From NCBI GenBank assembly GCA_016165875.1, contig JABBOT010000005.1, positions 19,165,136 to 19,229,135 of the forward strand: a DNA stretch of 64,000 nucleotides. The letters run 5' to 3'. The notes beneath the pieces are model-generated. The model made no database searches. It was not told where the DNA came from and saw only the letters and a list, made by a program, of their open reading frames with translations. Made by a program: the position numbers and the translations under genes. The DNA is from Acanthopleura granulata. Its lineage: Eukaryota; Mollusca; Polyplacophora; Chitonida; Chitonidae. This document shows positions 11,711 through 24,400 of this stretch, piece by piece. The stretch's first letter is position 1, and every line of letters begins with the position of its first letter.

Positions 11711-13533
11711 ATGACCTCTATAGTACTCTGCTTCCAGCACTGTGATCGGTCCACAAACATCTTTTGTTTCCAAGTACCAGCAAAATGTCCACTGTGCGGA
11801 GCGTCCATGGAGACTACAGAGAGTCGCATCCCACCGTTCGTCATCGAATCTCCTTTAAAAGATGCATCGTCACACCCATTCTCTGTCGTCATGAAACCAA
11901 CAAGTCAGCAGTTTTTACAGTGAGTTCACCTCTATTCATTTCAGTTTTGACTCCTGTCATGTGATACCACATTTGTAAAATTTCAGTAGTGTTGGTATTC
12001 AGTTGCTTGCACCTGGTTCATTATAAATTCGCCTTAATTTCCTGAACCCTATATGAAAAAGCAAACATTTAGAATCAGTTACAGGTGTGCTTATTTGTTT
12101 TATTTCTGTTTTTGATTCATTTTTTTTTTTTGGCTTCAGTAAAACATGCTGCGATATCTTTAATCTTTTTTCATAATCGACCTCTGTATATTTTACACTT
12201 GATTATTGTCATTTTCATAGAGGTTATAAGGACGGTGATAATCTTCATATTGGAGTGACAACCTCTCATGGTAGGTGACAACTGGATGTTATTGGTAACT
12301 GTAGTTAGTGTTTTGTGACAGGCTAATACTAAAAATTGTAGACAAATTATCTTGGGATACAAAATGGGCTGATGGGATAACTACAATTTATGGATTCTAG
12401 CTTGTGCAATCATGTCACTCTTTTTGCCCAGTCTCGGTACTTTACTGTTACTGCAATAACTTGAAGCAAGTTGACGAATTTGAATAACTTGTGATAAGGA
12501 CATTGGAAGGCTTATCTTAGTTATTGGTAAAATTAATTTCTACACTTAAATAAATCGAGACACTAACACATTTTTCCAGGACATTAAGGTGCAAGTGCAG
12601 TTCAACAGTGGGTGTGATTTCTACTTAACTAGTATTAGAGTAGTTGTCTGTTGTGATTGTAGGCCAGGTTTATGAATATGATGAAGATGGAGTTACCAGC
12701 ACTTCAACAGAGTGGAAGTCCTGTCTGGCTGTGTCAATATTGTCCTTTCACAGTTATGGTTCTTGGAGGTGCCATTGGGATGATCAGCTTAGAGAGTTTG
12801 CTCGCAGGTCAGACTGGAATTCAAAAAGGTATTGCTGCTGGCAAGCTCAATTCTAGGGCAGTGTAGGTTAATTTTAACACATAATTCTAACCCGATTTCT
12901 TCTATTTCACACACGTGTAATGGTATACAATCCTATAGTGCTACTGCATAAATGTATACCGTACCAGCTTGTGTGTTCTTCATAAGAAATGTCACGGCCA
13001 GTCAGAGATTTATTGCGGCTTTGAAGGTGGAATACAAACTAAATACTAAATAAATACATCAGACATGTAATTTTGTTAAACTTCCCAAAACTAATCAATA
13101 GGTAGGATATGAAAGATGAGAATGTCAACATGCCAACATGTGAAAAGTGGGTGGTCAGAAAGTACTGAAACATAATTTTTCTTCTGTTTCACTTTTTGCC
13201 ACTTTCCCTAGTGGTATAAACCCTGTTAGTGTGCTCTTTCATTTTGCCTTTTTTTGGTATTTTTGTCTCAGTATTATTTGTAATTTATATCTGATTTTGT
13301 GTTTATTTTTAATCTCTTACAGGTATGACGATTGCACCCACAACTGCTTTAACTTTGTGTTAGGCTTCCTCCAAACATTACCAAAAGGGTTGTCCCCCTT
13401 GAATGTAAGCAGCAAGACCGAGTTTTGCAAGGAACTAGTAAAATCACACACTGTCAAGCTGGGCAAATACATCACAATTTACAAGCAGATAGAGAAAAAT
13501 GGCTGTGTGTGTATGCCTTCTAACAGTGATTGA
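11711..13533 (+). CDS. MKRN2OS: MKRN2 opposite-strand protein homologue, 4 exons
   Basis: Homologue of vertebrate MKRN2OS, a small protein of unknown biochemical function. Exons are 11711-11919, 12221-12270, 12663-12828 and 13323-13533, with GT-AG borders (first donor GTGAGT) and matching phases, giving 211 residues against about 220 in human. The match rests on VPAKCPLCG near residue 20 (a CxxC pair also in the human protein), the block GYKDGDNLHIGVTTSHGQVY, the block YDDCTHNCFNFVLGFL and the C-terminal KYITIYKQI. The start is the first ATG after an in-frame stop at 11702-11704 and lines up with the vertebrate N terminus. In vertebrates this gene takes its name from lying opposite MKRN2; no makorin (CCCH plus RING) is visible here. 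It is head to head with NEIL1, about 1.4 kb away. Confidence 0.92.
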
Positions 13534-14267
13534 AGTGTCATGTAGTAAGTGATCGGGGCTTGCTCATACAGTCCAGAATGGCAACCGGTGTTTCAGGGAT
13601 ACTTCTACTTAGATCAGGGAACATTTTTTAGCTAACAGTTGAAAACCATTTTCCTGTCACATATTTAGGGGTCACCACAGGTTCCGAGTCCTGGAATTTG
13701 GGAGCACTGTTTATTTTCTTTTCATTGGCTTTTACCATAGCCCCAATGGAGGTTGTAAATGGCAATCTCACGTTCAAATCCAGATAAATCCTGCTATTCT
13801 TTTCTCCCTGTCTTTTTTTTTTATCAAGTATCATGAAATAATTAGGCACTGCGGACTAGTCCTACCACTCTGAGGTTATAATACAGTCTATTTCTTATCA
13901 TTTTTACATGGGAAGTTTTTCCTCACAATTTTTATTTTTCAGTTTGACCTACTCTGGACGTCATATTGCCATGGATAGAATGCATTGGCATGTCATTTTC
14001 TCAAAAAGGGTTAAACCAATCGAGCTGAAAGTTAAAACATAGAATATATTCAGAATACATCAGGACAAATTACGTGTGCAAAAATCATTTTCATGTCTTG
14101 AAAACGTACTGGTGGAAATGTACTGATACCCAAGTAGTCATTTACCAAAAGTTTTTGAATTTAAATATTTGAAGTGTGCTGTATGATGTAGTTTGAGGTC
14201 CTGATCGCAAATCTGATCTTATGTTTTGTCTATGATGTACACTTGTGACAGAAATTACGATCAAAGC

Positions 14268-14465
14268 TCGAAAAAATGCAATTTTCCCCATATTTGGAGG
14301 TCATGTGACAGAAAACCGTTACAGCTGTAATGCTGAAAATTAGAGAGTGCAAATTACCAGATATGTACAATACAAAGAGCAAAAAAGCAAAATTTCCCCA
14401 CATTTAGAGATCACCTAATAGGAAACCGTTATTGCTGTAATGCTAACCATCGCTGAGTGCAGTTT
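14268..14465 (+). repeat. Diverged direct duplication of about 100 bp
   Basis: Two successive copies share aattttcccca / aatttcccca, the cat-ttgaggtca segment, gaaaaccgttacagctgtaa / gaaaccgttattgctgtaa, and gagtgcaaattac / gagtgcagtttac. Confidence 0.6.
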
Positions 14466-15332
14466 ACTATGAGAATGGATATCATCCTTGGTCCACTGTA
14501 TTCTTTATGTCTTTTGTTATGGGCTATGAGCAAAAGATCAAAGCTGAACTGCTTCCACGCTGATTTTTCTTACTGGGTCCATTGTATATTATGCTAGGCA
14601 GTCATGGGTTCGAATCCAGTTCGTTCTTTTTCAATTTTTTTTCCATTTCACTTTCTCCTTTTTTTTATTACCATGAAGTTCTCGGGATTACCAGATGTTG
14701 TAAAATAGGTAATAGGTTGGACCCCAGCAAAGCTGTTGGATAACAGCTTTGATTTTAATTTGTTACACTATCCTGGCAAAATGCAATAAAGAAATATACA
14801 TTTTTGATAAAAAATGTGAAATAGTTGGGTTTTTTTTCATTGATCCATTCAAAGGGACTTTTTGTGAGCTTAATTGAATGGGCATTTACAGGATAGTTTT
14901 AGAATACATGTATTTCACATATTTGTTTCGAGTTTGGTGAACATGAGGCTAAACAGAAACTGGATTAATTTGAACATGTTACTTCATTGCAGTTGTCGAA
15001 ATTAACTACATCATCTTACTGGCCAATTGTTCCTTCACTAAATCAAAATAGGATAAAACTATTCTACAATTTACTTTTATCTAAATATATAGCTTCTAAA
15101 AGAATACATGCTTTTAGATGATTATTTAATATAAGATGTAGGTATGGTCACTGGAAACTGAACTTAATCTTATTCTTCATAAACAACAGGAAAGTCAGAT
15201 CAGTGCTTCTTTAACTCTCTGTTGACCTGATCCAAGTTCTTGTGACCCTTGGACTAACAATCTAATTTCGGTCCCTGCACTCATGAAGAGTTGGTCATGC
15301 CCACCTTGCAAATATGATCAGAATCACTGATC

Positions 15333-15435
15333 AGTTTATTTATTTGATAAATATATTATGCCTAAAGAATATTTCACCTTTTTATGAGAGCAGCCAAAAT
15401 CAGCGTGGGAGGAAACGGGACACAACCTACGGAAA
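15333..15435 (-). mobile_element. SINE family A, decayed tail
   Basis: Begins tttatttatttgataaat and keeps aagaatatttcacctttt and gtgggaggaaacggg. Strongly diverged. Confidence 0.45.
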
Positions 15436-16177
15436 ACTGTTATAAATGAATGCAATTCGGAAAGGACAATCTGCTGCCCAAGAAAGCTGTCATCTGTCCT
15501 CATTTATGACATTATACTGCCCACAACGCATTTCCTCCGCTGCACTTTCTGACCTCGGACAAAGAAGATTTCCAGTTCGGCCAAAAAGAACCTTGACTAA
15601 CCGGTAGTGTTACTGCCTGTCCCCACTGACGGCATTAGGGCAACATTTGATAACACATGAGCAGTCAATCAATAAGCTAAATTCCCATTTCAGATGGCTG
15701 CCAAATGTTTTCACCGAAAGGTCACAAGATCTCAAAGTAATCAAGCACTGGGGGATAAGTTTTACTTGCTGGCCTATAACTTAACCTAGTGGAGGAATGG
15801 TTACCTCATAAAATATCCATTTCATTTAAACCCATTGCAAACTACAATGCAAATCATATTCTCGTTCACAGTGACTTACAGCAAAAACAATAGGGAAACT
15901 GAAAATACCAAGTAGAAAGTGTTACTTTAAAACCTTGTTGCTTTGTTAGTCACAGAAAGCATTTTCAGCCTCAAGTTCAACCTTCAAAGGCCACCGACTG
16001 GCGCTGGTCCCTGACTTGGTGCTAATTTGACCACAGCTGATGTTTTGTGGTGAGTAGTAGCATTCATAATATGACACGTACAATTTTACAGATTCCTTTG
16101 GTGCAGCATTTTAGTTTTTGTAGATTTTTTATAATATTTGCAAAACAATGCGCTTTCATTAATATTACCTTGTTCAT

Positions 16178-16183
16178 TTTATT
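16178..16183 (-). terminator. Candidate poly(A) signal for TUFM
   Basis: Perfect AATAAA on the minus strand about 160 nt downstream of the TUFM stop codon. Position is plausible; no transcript evidence. Confidence 0.4.
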
Positions 16184-16342
16184 GTGGTTTCTAAGGGGTT
16201 TTCATGATAACTTGACAATACATGCACTGTGTAATAACTGTTGTAAACTGAGACAAAGCTCTGAAAGGACATTATTCAATTCCCACACAAGACAAAAAGA
16301 ACATAGTTAAATCATGAGTAACCAGCATTCCGTAAGATTGTC

Positions 16343-17791
16343 TCAGTGTCTGGCACCCCTTTTCTTTTGTACCAGCCATGAATTACCTTCCACGCGATAA
16401 GTTTGCGGGCGACTGTAATTAAAACCTACAATCTCCTCTTTCGTTTTAGGTAAAAGTTTTGCGACGACCCCAGTAATGGCTGTGATCTGATTTTCACGGA
16501 TTGTAAATCTTTGTCCAGGCATAACCAGCATTGGTTTTCTCAGTAACACAGTTGTGGTAGCTGTATCACCGGGCATCAGCATGCTCTTCTCAGATGGCAA
16601 TTTCACACAGCAAGCTATGTTCCATGTGTTACAGAAGATCATCTGCATATAATTGTCTGTCAGGGGTTTGCTTCGACCCCCCTCGGACTTAGTCAAGATG
16701 TAGACCTTGGCCTCGAAACTGTCAGTTTGTTTGAAAGCACCCGATGGTACAACAAACATCCCTCTTTGCACCAATTCCATCTTAACATTCCTCAACAAAG
16801 CACCGAGATTGTCTCCTGCCTGACAGCTATTCACAGATTTCTTGAAGACCTGGAGATCAGCAACAGATGTCCGTATTTCTGTTCCAAAACCAAGAAGATT
16901 CGCCTCAGCACCTTTGGTTATGGTTCCCTGAAGAAGTGTGCCAATGGCCACAGTGCCCCTACCTGGTATATTTAGGGCAGACTTCACAGGCAAAATGAAA
17001 GGCCCCGTTACATTCCTTGTAGGAGTAGGTACAAAACTGTCAACAGCCTTCATAAGTTTGAGTATTGAGGGCTTGCCAATGTCGCTTTCATCCCCATTCA
17101 ATGCTTTCAGTGCAGACCCATGAACGACTGGAACCTTATCTCCATCAAAGCCATACTCCGTCAATAAGTCCCTAACTTCAAGTTCTACCAATTCCATCAG
17201 TTCCTTGTCTGCGACATCAGCTTTGTTAACATATACCACGATATGGTCAACACCTATTTGTTTCGCTAAAAGCACGTGTTCCCTTGTTTGCGGCATGGTG
17301 CCATCAGTTGCAGATACAACTAGAATAGCCCCTTCCATTTGTGACGTGCCTGTGATCATGTTCTTTACGTAGTCAATGTGTCCAGGGCAGTCGGTGTGGG
17401 CATAATGTCGAAATTCCGTTTCATAATGGACGTATGTCGAGTTTATTGTAATTCCTCGCGCTTTCTCTTGGGGCGCTTTATCAATCTGGTCATAAGACAC
17501 AAATTTCGTGCCGCCACTGCCTTGTTCTGCTAAAACTTTAGTTATGGCCGCTGTGAGAGTTGTCTTCCCATGATCAACATGGCCAATCGTGCCCATATTA
17601 CAGTGAGGCTTACTTTCCTCACTAGCACTTGTTGACATGAACTTTGCCTGTAACACACGATTGCATTTTAAATGACTGAGTTCCTTCGTACAGCCTTTCA
17701 CACAAGACACTCGTGTAATGTCATGTCTGACACTGCCAAGTGTCCGCAACACGTGATGTGCACATCGCACGGTAGACCAAGTGAGTGCCAT
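16343..17791 (-). CDS. TUFM: Mitochondrial elongation factor Tu (intronless)
   Basis: GTPase that delivers aminoacyl-tRNA to the mitochondrial ribosome. One uninterrupted frame of 482 residues. The first ~55 residues are basic and serine-rich, as expected of a mitochondrial transit peptide. G-domain motifs are intact: G1 GHVDHGKT (70-77), G2 RGITI (112-116), G3 DCPGH (134-138), G4 NKAD (189-192), G5 SALK (226-229). Domains 2 and 3 follow, with [21 protein letters not shown] and a PGQRFTIRE block. Two features are unusual. Vertebrate TUFM has many exons while this copy has none, and about 20 basic residues (ending QKKRGARH) extend past the usual C terminus. The upstream side faces the CCCH-CHY gene. 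A minus-strand AATAAA at 16178-16183 lies about 160 nt past the stop. Function is inferred from motif conservation; a retrocopy that became the working gene is possible. Confidence 0.97.
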   Translation of the reverse strand: MALTWSTVRCAHHVLRTLGSVRHDITRVSCVKGCTKELSHLKCNRVLQAKFMSTSASEESKPHCNMGTIGHVDHGKTTLTAAITKVLAEQGSGGTKFVSYDQIDKAPQEKARGITINSTYVHYETEFRHYAHTDCPGHIDYVKNMITGTSQMEGAILVVSATDGTMPQTREHVLLAKQIGVDHIVVYVNKADVADKELMELVELEVRDLLTEYGFDGDKVPVVHGSALKALNGDESDIGKPSILKLMKAVDSFVPTPTRNVTGPFILPVKSALNIPGRGTVAIGTLLQGTITKGAEANLLGFGTEIRTSVADLQVFKKSVNSCQAGDNLGALLRNVKMELVQRGMFVVPSGAFKQTDSFEAKVYILTKSEGGRSKPLTDNYMQMIFCNTWNIACCVKLPSEKSMLMPGDTATTTVLLRKPMLVMPGQRFTIRENQITAITGVVAKLLPKTKEEIVGFNYSRPQTYRVEGNSWLVQKKRGARH

Positions 17792-18409
17792 GATAGTGAC
17801 GGATTATTTTGCGGAAATATTAATGCGCATTTTCCTTTTTGTTTTGTTTTTGTCGTCGTGGAAGTCTTGAGATTCTACAGGGCAAGTATACATGGTATGA
17901 CTAACACCAAGTGCGTGAACACATAAAATTTCCTTCAATAAACGCAAGGCATTTCTACTAAAACCAAAATCTGGTATGTCTGATTTTTATGGCGTATTTT
18001 TATGTGGTGTTGTGAGGCACTTCCGGTTATTGCACCACCCTATTTTCGTTTTATGTTGCACAACGGGTTGCAAACTATTTTCCCCATAAATACTGTGGGT
18101 GGAAGTTGGAAACAGCGAGTATACCTAGGACTCCAGGAAGAGCACTGTAGCAGTGGCCTGAAAGGCTGTTCGGTGAAGCAGCTAGTGGACCCGCCGGGTA
18201 GAGTATCGGTGTAGCAACCGTCAAGCGTGATTGTTACCTTCAGCAGTCCTGTGATTGTGAAAACAACGCTGTTGAAGTTTCAGTTTGTTGCCAAAGACCT
18301 ACGTCCTTCGGACACACTGTTCGGTAAATCTAGCTCTTTGGACGTGCGCGAGCCAGCAACCATTCTCGCTCAGTCAAACTCAGCTGCATCAGGTGGGGAT
18401 TTCTCTGTT
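17792..18409. promoter_or_regulatory. Shared divergent promoter region, TUFM / CCCH-CHY gene
   Basis: This 618-bp interval separates the start codons of two divergent genes. No AUG occurs on the plus strand between about 18060 and 18410, so an mRNA starting inside that stretch would use 18410 as its first AUG. The interval contains CACTTCCGG at 18018-18026, a perfect ETS-family core of the GABP/NRF-2 type that is typical of promoters of nuclear genes for mitochondrial proteins. Shared use by both genes is inferred from spacing, not shown. Confidence 0.5.
18018..18026 (+). promoter_or_regulatory. ETS/GABP-type binding site
   Basis: The sequence CACTTCCGG matches the ETS core recognised by GABP (NRF-2), located 227 bp upstream of the TUFM start codon. 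A single short motif, so chance occurrence cannot be excluded. Confidence 0.4.
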
Positions 18410-21400
18410 ATGTTAGCGGAAGAAAATTCTTCAATTCAGAATTCACGTGAAAGGGAAAAGCTTAAACCGAACTCTAACATTTGTCATTTCTTTAGCACAA
18501 AAGCCGGTTGCAGATTTGGGGATAAGTGCAGATTCAAACATGAAGTGTTAAGTGACTCTCGTGTGTCATCATCTCAGGAGGCTTTAGATAGCTTTGATTT
18601 TGACAAATCTGTCAGTCAGCATGAAGCATTAAGTCAGTCTGCAACAGCTAGTTCTGCCCCTCCTGAGCCTGCCACAGCAGAAATTGGGACTGAGACAGAA
18701 ATCAAACACAAAGAAGATCACTCGGTGGAATCCAGTACTAACATCAATTTGAAGGTCTGCAATCATTACCTGAAAAAAGGATGGTGTCGCTTCGGTAAAC
18801 ACTGTAGATTTGATCATCCAAAGAGAGAGAGAGCTAGAAAATCAGTACCTAAGCCTGATGTTAATTATGATGAGGAACAAGGTGTAAGTGAAAGAAGTTC
18901 AGAAAATCCAGATAATGACGTGGATAAAAATGCAACAGGAGAAGAGGAGAAAACTGTACAAGTTAAGAAACCAAGTAGACGTAAACAACTTTGCAGGTTT
19001 CACTTGAGTGGCAGCTGCAAGTATGGAGATCGATGCAAGTTTTCTCATGACTCAAGCAAGGAAAAATCTGGTGATCAGCTTGAAAATGTTGCAGTTAACA
19101 AAGAAACATTGTCAGTCCAAAGTGTTAAAGGTGAAACCAAGGCGCCCACTAATCCTCCACTGCTGGCCAAAAAGCGAGGTGACCTGACTACAGAGGATAT
19201 CCAACATCTGAGGAAAACAGAATGTGAACAGCTGAAGAAGAGGTTTCCCAAAGGGAAGCTTCTGATCCTGTCTGAGTCAGAAGATGTTAACTGCTACCAG
19301 GTTGACATGGTGCCAACAGACCCCGATTGGGTATGTAGCCAGTTTGCACTGCTCTTGTATAAAGCAAGTGACACAAGAATCTTGTAAGCAAATGTTTTGT
19401 GTTGAACTGGTTGACAATTTTTGTCGTTGCAAGCTGCTGTATTGAAGTAAAAGACAGCTCAAGACTGGGGCACTGTTCATTAGAAAGGTTATAAAATTCT
19501 CTCTTGAATGTAAAAAACCTGTTTGAAATTGTGTGAATTCGTCGCTGAATTGTGGAATATTTTGCTGCCGACTGGGGATCTGAAAGCCCCATGCTTTTAA
19601 GCTTATGAGAGATTGACCTATCAGAGAGCTCGGAGATCATAAGCTGTGAAGTAAATGTTCTCTGTCGTCTGTCAGTGTAACATGTAATAACATAGGGAAT
19701 GCACAGTGTTTTATGTTACTTGTTTGAATTATGACAAGTATGTGTGTGAACAAAACTGCAAAGTATTCCCAGACCATTGTGTTGTGGCGAGAGTAAGTTT
19801 ATTGGTCATTTTATGTTATAAATTTACATATATACTTAAGTTTCAACCAGAACCATAGCATGTTACTACAGTCTCAGGTTACAGGAGTGTTCCACACTTG
19901 GAAGAATTATGTCACAGCCCACACAGAATGTCTGCATTTCATGCTAGTCGACAAAGCATGGTCGGATGTCAATTTCCACTGTCGTGGCAGCTATTAGTAG
20001 AAATAATTTACTGAAATAAACATAATATTGTCCAACCTCTGTGACACACTTTGAACATGAGCTGTCTTTCACTTTAAATAAAAGAAAAAAATTGTTATAG
20101 ATTTCAAACTTGAAGATGTGAGAACAAATAGTATTACATGGGTGGTATGAAGGGTTGGGGATTTTGAAGGTTAAATTCTTGCCTCTCCTGATATTTAACA
20201 CTGATGCATTCATTATAGATGCACAATGCAACTGTTCATTTATTTCTGAATTGAAATACCAAGCAAATTTTATCTTTCAGCCCTTTGACATCAAGACTTT
20301 CTGTCTGAAGGTTGAGTTTCCCGCCAAGTATCCACTGATAGTAAGTGCTTTCTTGGCTAAGTGATATGTGATGATGGACAACAAAAGTTTCAAAATCCAT
20401 CATAAAGTTGAGATATATGTTAGTTTATTTTAGATTATTTAAAACTTTGATTATTTTTTCATTTTTAACTGTACATACAGGTTAGTAGAGCTTTGAGTGT
20501 GTTGTTCGCATTTTGCAAATGCGTTGAAGTATTTTGGACCAAGCAAAATCATTAATTTTACTTCATTCATCTTTAGAGATATTTTGTGCATAACACACAC
20601 AGATGTAATCTCATTACCAGAAAGATGTTACATACCAGTTCATGGACATATCTCTCTTTACAGATGTTCTCTGTTGTGTCCCCAGACGATGATGTGTTGC
20701 CGACAGTTGTCCGACAGTAAGTTCTATTTGACATACAGAATACATTGCTGATGAAAACATCTGTAAAAAGCTCTCTGTTGGTGTAAGGTTTAGAGCCTCA
20801 ATGAAGCCCCTGTGTGATCCAATGCATATATGCACACAAAAGTAGATTATATCTATTGCATCACACACCCATGAGGCTAAAATCTTGGACTGGAACTTAT
20901 ATGTATGTATAATGGAGAGAAGACATAGTATAGTGCTATACATGTAGTTATTACACTTGAAAGAGATCCCTGTTCTGTTTTGAACAAATGTGGAGTTCTG
21001 GCCAGCGTGATGTTAATATGCTTTTATTTTCTGCCTCTTCTTGTGAAGTTACATCGAAAAGATAATAGCAGACTGGCTACAGGAGAAGCAAGCCAAACTT
21101 GTGGCAGCAGACAAAGTGGAACTGGTGTTTCGGCCATTCTTGAGATGGTTTGATCGCAGCCTTGAAGACATCGTCACAGAGGGCCTGCGTCGGGTAGGAT
21201 ATTTTTTATCATGTTCATGATATGTGTCAGCAATGTGAAATGAAAGGTTAACCAAGAAGATGAAAGTTTTTATTTGGTAAGGTTGGTTTGACAGCACCAA
21301 ACTAGTCAGACAACACCTTTAATTTCAGCTTGCAGTGGTGTTTTGGACTGCTTTACATTTTAGATTTGTCAAAAACAGTAGTAACTGTTCATGTTGGTTT

Positions 21401-24400
21401 CCCTCAGCCTGTACCTGGCTTTTTTCATACGCATAAACACAACAGCTGTCAAATAAGTATAAAAATCAACTTTTTGGTAAGTCTGTGATTTAGAGCACTT
21501 AGACTGTTTTATGTTTGGTATGTCCATAGTATCAGAGAGACCTGGCTGCCAAAGCTGCTGGCTTTGAATTCATCCCAGCCAAGCCTGTTCATGAGAGAAA
21601 TCAGGTGAAGGATGACATCCCAGAGCCTGTCGGAGATGGTGGTGGTGGTGGTGAGGAGCATGAAGGGGAAATAACTGAGGAAGGTGAAGAAGAGGGTGAC
21701 ACTGACGCTGAAGATGACTCCGAATCCGAAGAGGAACCGGGCGATAGCAAACCCGTCCAGAACTACGCAGATGTGGAGAGGAAAGGTACGGAAGTCCTCC
21801 TGCGAAGCCTACAACTGAGGGAGAATGCTGCCACTCTGATCCTCGACAAGCTTGCCATTATCATCCAGTGCGGAAGATGCAGGACCAACACGGAGTTCAA
21901 AACCCCGGGAGGACGCCTCAACGTCATCCCCTGCGTCAAGTGTTACAATGAACAGAAGGTGTTGTTTCGTCCCGCCATGGCCCATCATTTCTCGGCTGTG
22001 GTGGGTTATCTGGACTTGGCAGGCTGCCAGCCTCATGATCTGATCCTACAGGACTGTTTGGGAGCTGTCAGCTGTTTAAACTGCTCCAGGATCATGAAAC
22101 TAGAGGTAAGCAGAGCACATCTTATCCATTCATCTCAAATTTTCCTCTCCCTGATTTGATCCATCTGTGATAGGCTATAGCTGCAGAATAATTCAGTATT
22201 TCTAATTTTGGCAACGTACATGTTAAACAGTGTTTAAACAGTAAATTTGTTTAATACTTCTCACAAGATATGTTGGATTTTGTTCTGCGATAATTATATG
22301 AGGTTTATGATTTTGAGGGCTTAATGTGTTTCAGATATATGATTCGGTGTTCCTAATTTTAAGTCGAATTAAAGCCAGGTACCTGGTTGTATTTGCAGTG
22401 GTCATAACCTAATTGAAAGATGGTCTAACAATGATTTAAGGGCTCAGATATTGAAATTCAGTTTCCGAAGACTTAGGATGTGAAGACTTAGTGTTTTGGT
22501 TGTTTTCAGGGCTTAGTGCCTGGCCAAGTGAAGCAGACATGGTGTCAGAGATGTCACAAGAAACTGGTCATAGCCACAGAATCTGTCAGATTCCAACAGC
22601 TCCAGCCTTCAGAATTAACAGGTCAGTCCGGATGCATAAGTTCTCTTGTTCGTTTATATAACCCTGGAAGGATGAATTGTCATGTAAAATCTAGATGTCC
22701 CATAAAATTCCACTGACTACTCCTTGAATCAGATTCAGCTTGTTATCCGATCAGAAAGGTCCAGTGAACTGTATTCTTGTGGGAAATACTGATACAAAAT
22801 TTGAGTTTTTGGCTATAGGATTACCAGATCCTTAATAAGGAAAAACTTTTCTAACGACCATGGACATATATGAGACAGATTGATTGCAGTATTACAGACA
22901 GTTCATTGAGGCCTGTGTTTGACTTCAGCTGAGTTACCTGCCCACCAGGTCCAGGTGAGCAAACAGCGAAAGGTTGGCCGTGATCCTGCTATACAAGAGG
23001 GGAAGCCCCTTCCCGCAGATGGCACCTGTAAGCATTACAAGAAGAGCTTTCGCTGGCTCAGGTAAGCACGCAAGCAGACCAGAAACTTGTGTGTTGAAAC
23101 CGAGAAAGTAGCCTTAAACTGCCCCCTCTGTCCAGGTACTACTTTATTAGCAGTAAATTTGATTATGAAATTTATCTGACTTTCCATCAACTAATCTCCC
23201 CTTTGGATTAAGTTAGCATGTGGAGAATAGTTTCATGAATTTATAGCACACTTATTGTATTTGTAGTTAATAGCCTTTTTTAAATTTAATAAATTTGTAC
23301 TTGTGGATCAAAAAAAAGAAGAATACAAATATTTATATGGCAAAACCTTTCATGATATTTGATAACATCGAAATTTTCAAAGACCTAAGGCATTTGATCC
23401 AAATCAGAGATTGATACAGATTGTCACAGATTTAAGATTTAGATCATTTCCCTAAAGTGTGGTGTGTGCATTTCATTGTCCAGGTTTCCGTGCTGTGGAA
23501 AGTGTTACCCGTGTGATATGTGTCATGATGATAAAGAGGGGGATCATGAGATGAAGTTTGCCAGTCGCATGATTTGTGGGTTCTGCTGTAAGGAGCAGGT
23601 ATGTGGTGAGACCAGTCTAGAGGATAAACATGTATGTCGGACGTTAGCTAGTCTCTTAAACCAGCTAGTATGAGGAGAGCTTTCATGTTCGGCAATGTGG
23701 TGAATGAATTGTCATGTGTGAGAATAGGTTTAGCCAAGGGCATGTCTCAGCGTCACCTATTCTGACAAAGTTGAAAATAGGAGAAACATTGAAAATGAAA
23801 GACCCTGATTTCAAATTCTGCTTAAATCAATGTTTATGAGTATACAAAATCCTGTTACTCTTTGTAGTTCCTTGAACTGGTACTATATTGTTCCAGAAAA
23901 GTATGAGGTGTTCTATAGAAATGAGTTACAGCTATTTGTATTGAATGCCTTTAGTTAGACAAGCAGTTTATCAATAACAACAAAACATCTGATGAAGAAA
24001 ATGATATAAGGACAAATTTTAGTCGGGATTTAATCAGGTAGATTTATAGAAATTCAAAATGGACCCCAATCAGATTCATGTACAGCTGTCAGCAGGGTAT
24101 TGGTGTGTTCTAACGATTATTTGGACATATGGTAAACAGGTTAACGATGTCCTTGTTTCTTTATAAAGTCGTATATGTAAGAAATATTGACACAAACTCC
24201 ATCATGCCTTACTTTTTGGAATAGTATATTTCTTTGTTGACTATTTTGAGCTCGGCAAAGAAAATTTTAGTTCTTATACACGTATTCCTGACACAGATGT
24301 GTATGTATTTACCCCTGTAGTACTTGTATCATTCTCTGAAGCAATTGTATTTATTTGTGAAGGGTTGTGTTTTATTTGTGAAACGGTTATATTTTCAGCC

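Larger units (their letters stand above)
13534..16342. other. MKRN2OS-TUFM intergenic region
   Basis: 3' flanks of two convergent genes. It carries a diverged direct duplication (14268-14465), a decayed SINE tail (15333-15435) and a possible AATAAA at 14785-14790. No supported exon was found. Confidence 0.5.

Noticed and set aside
14600..14625. gggttcgaatcca, a perfect B-box, as part of a tRNA gene
   Set aside because: No A-box at the right spacing and no acceptor-stem pairing; more likely a SINE relic.
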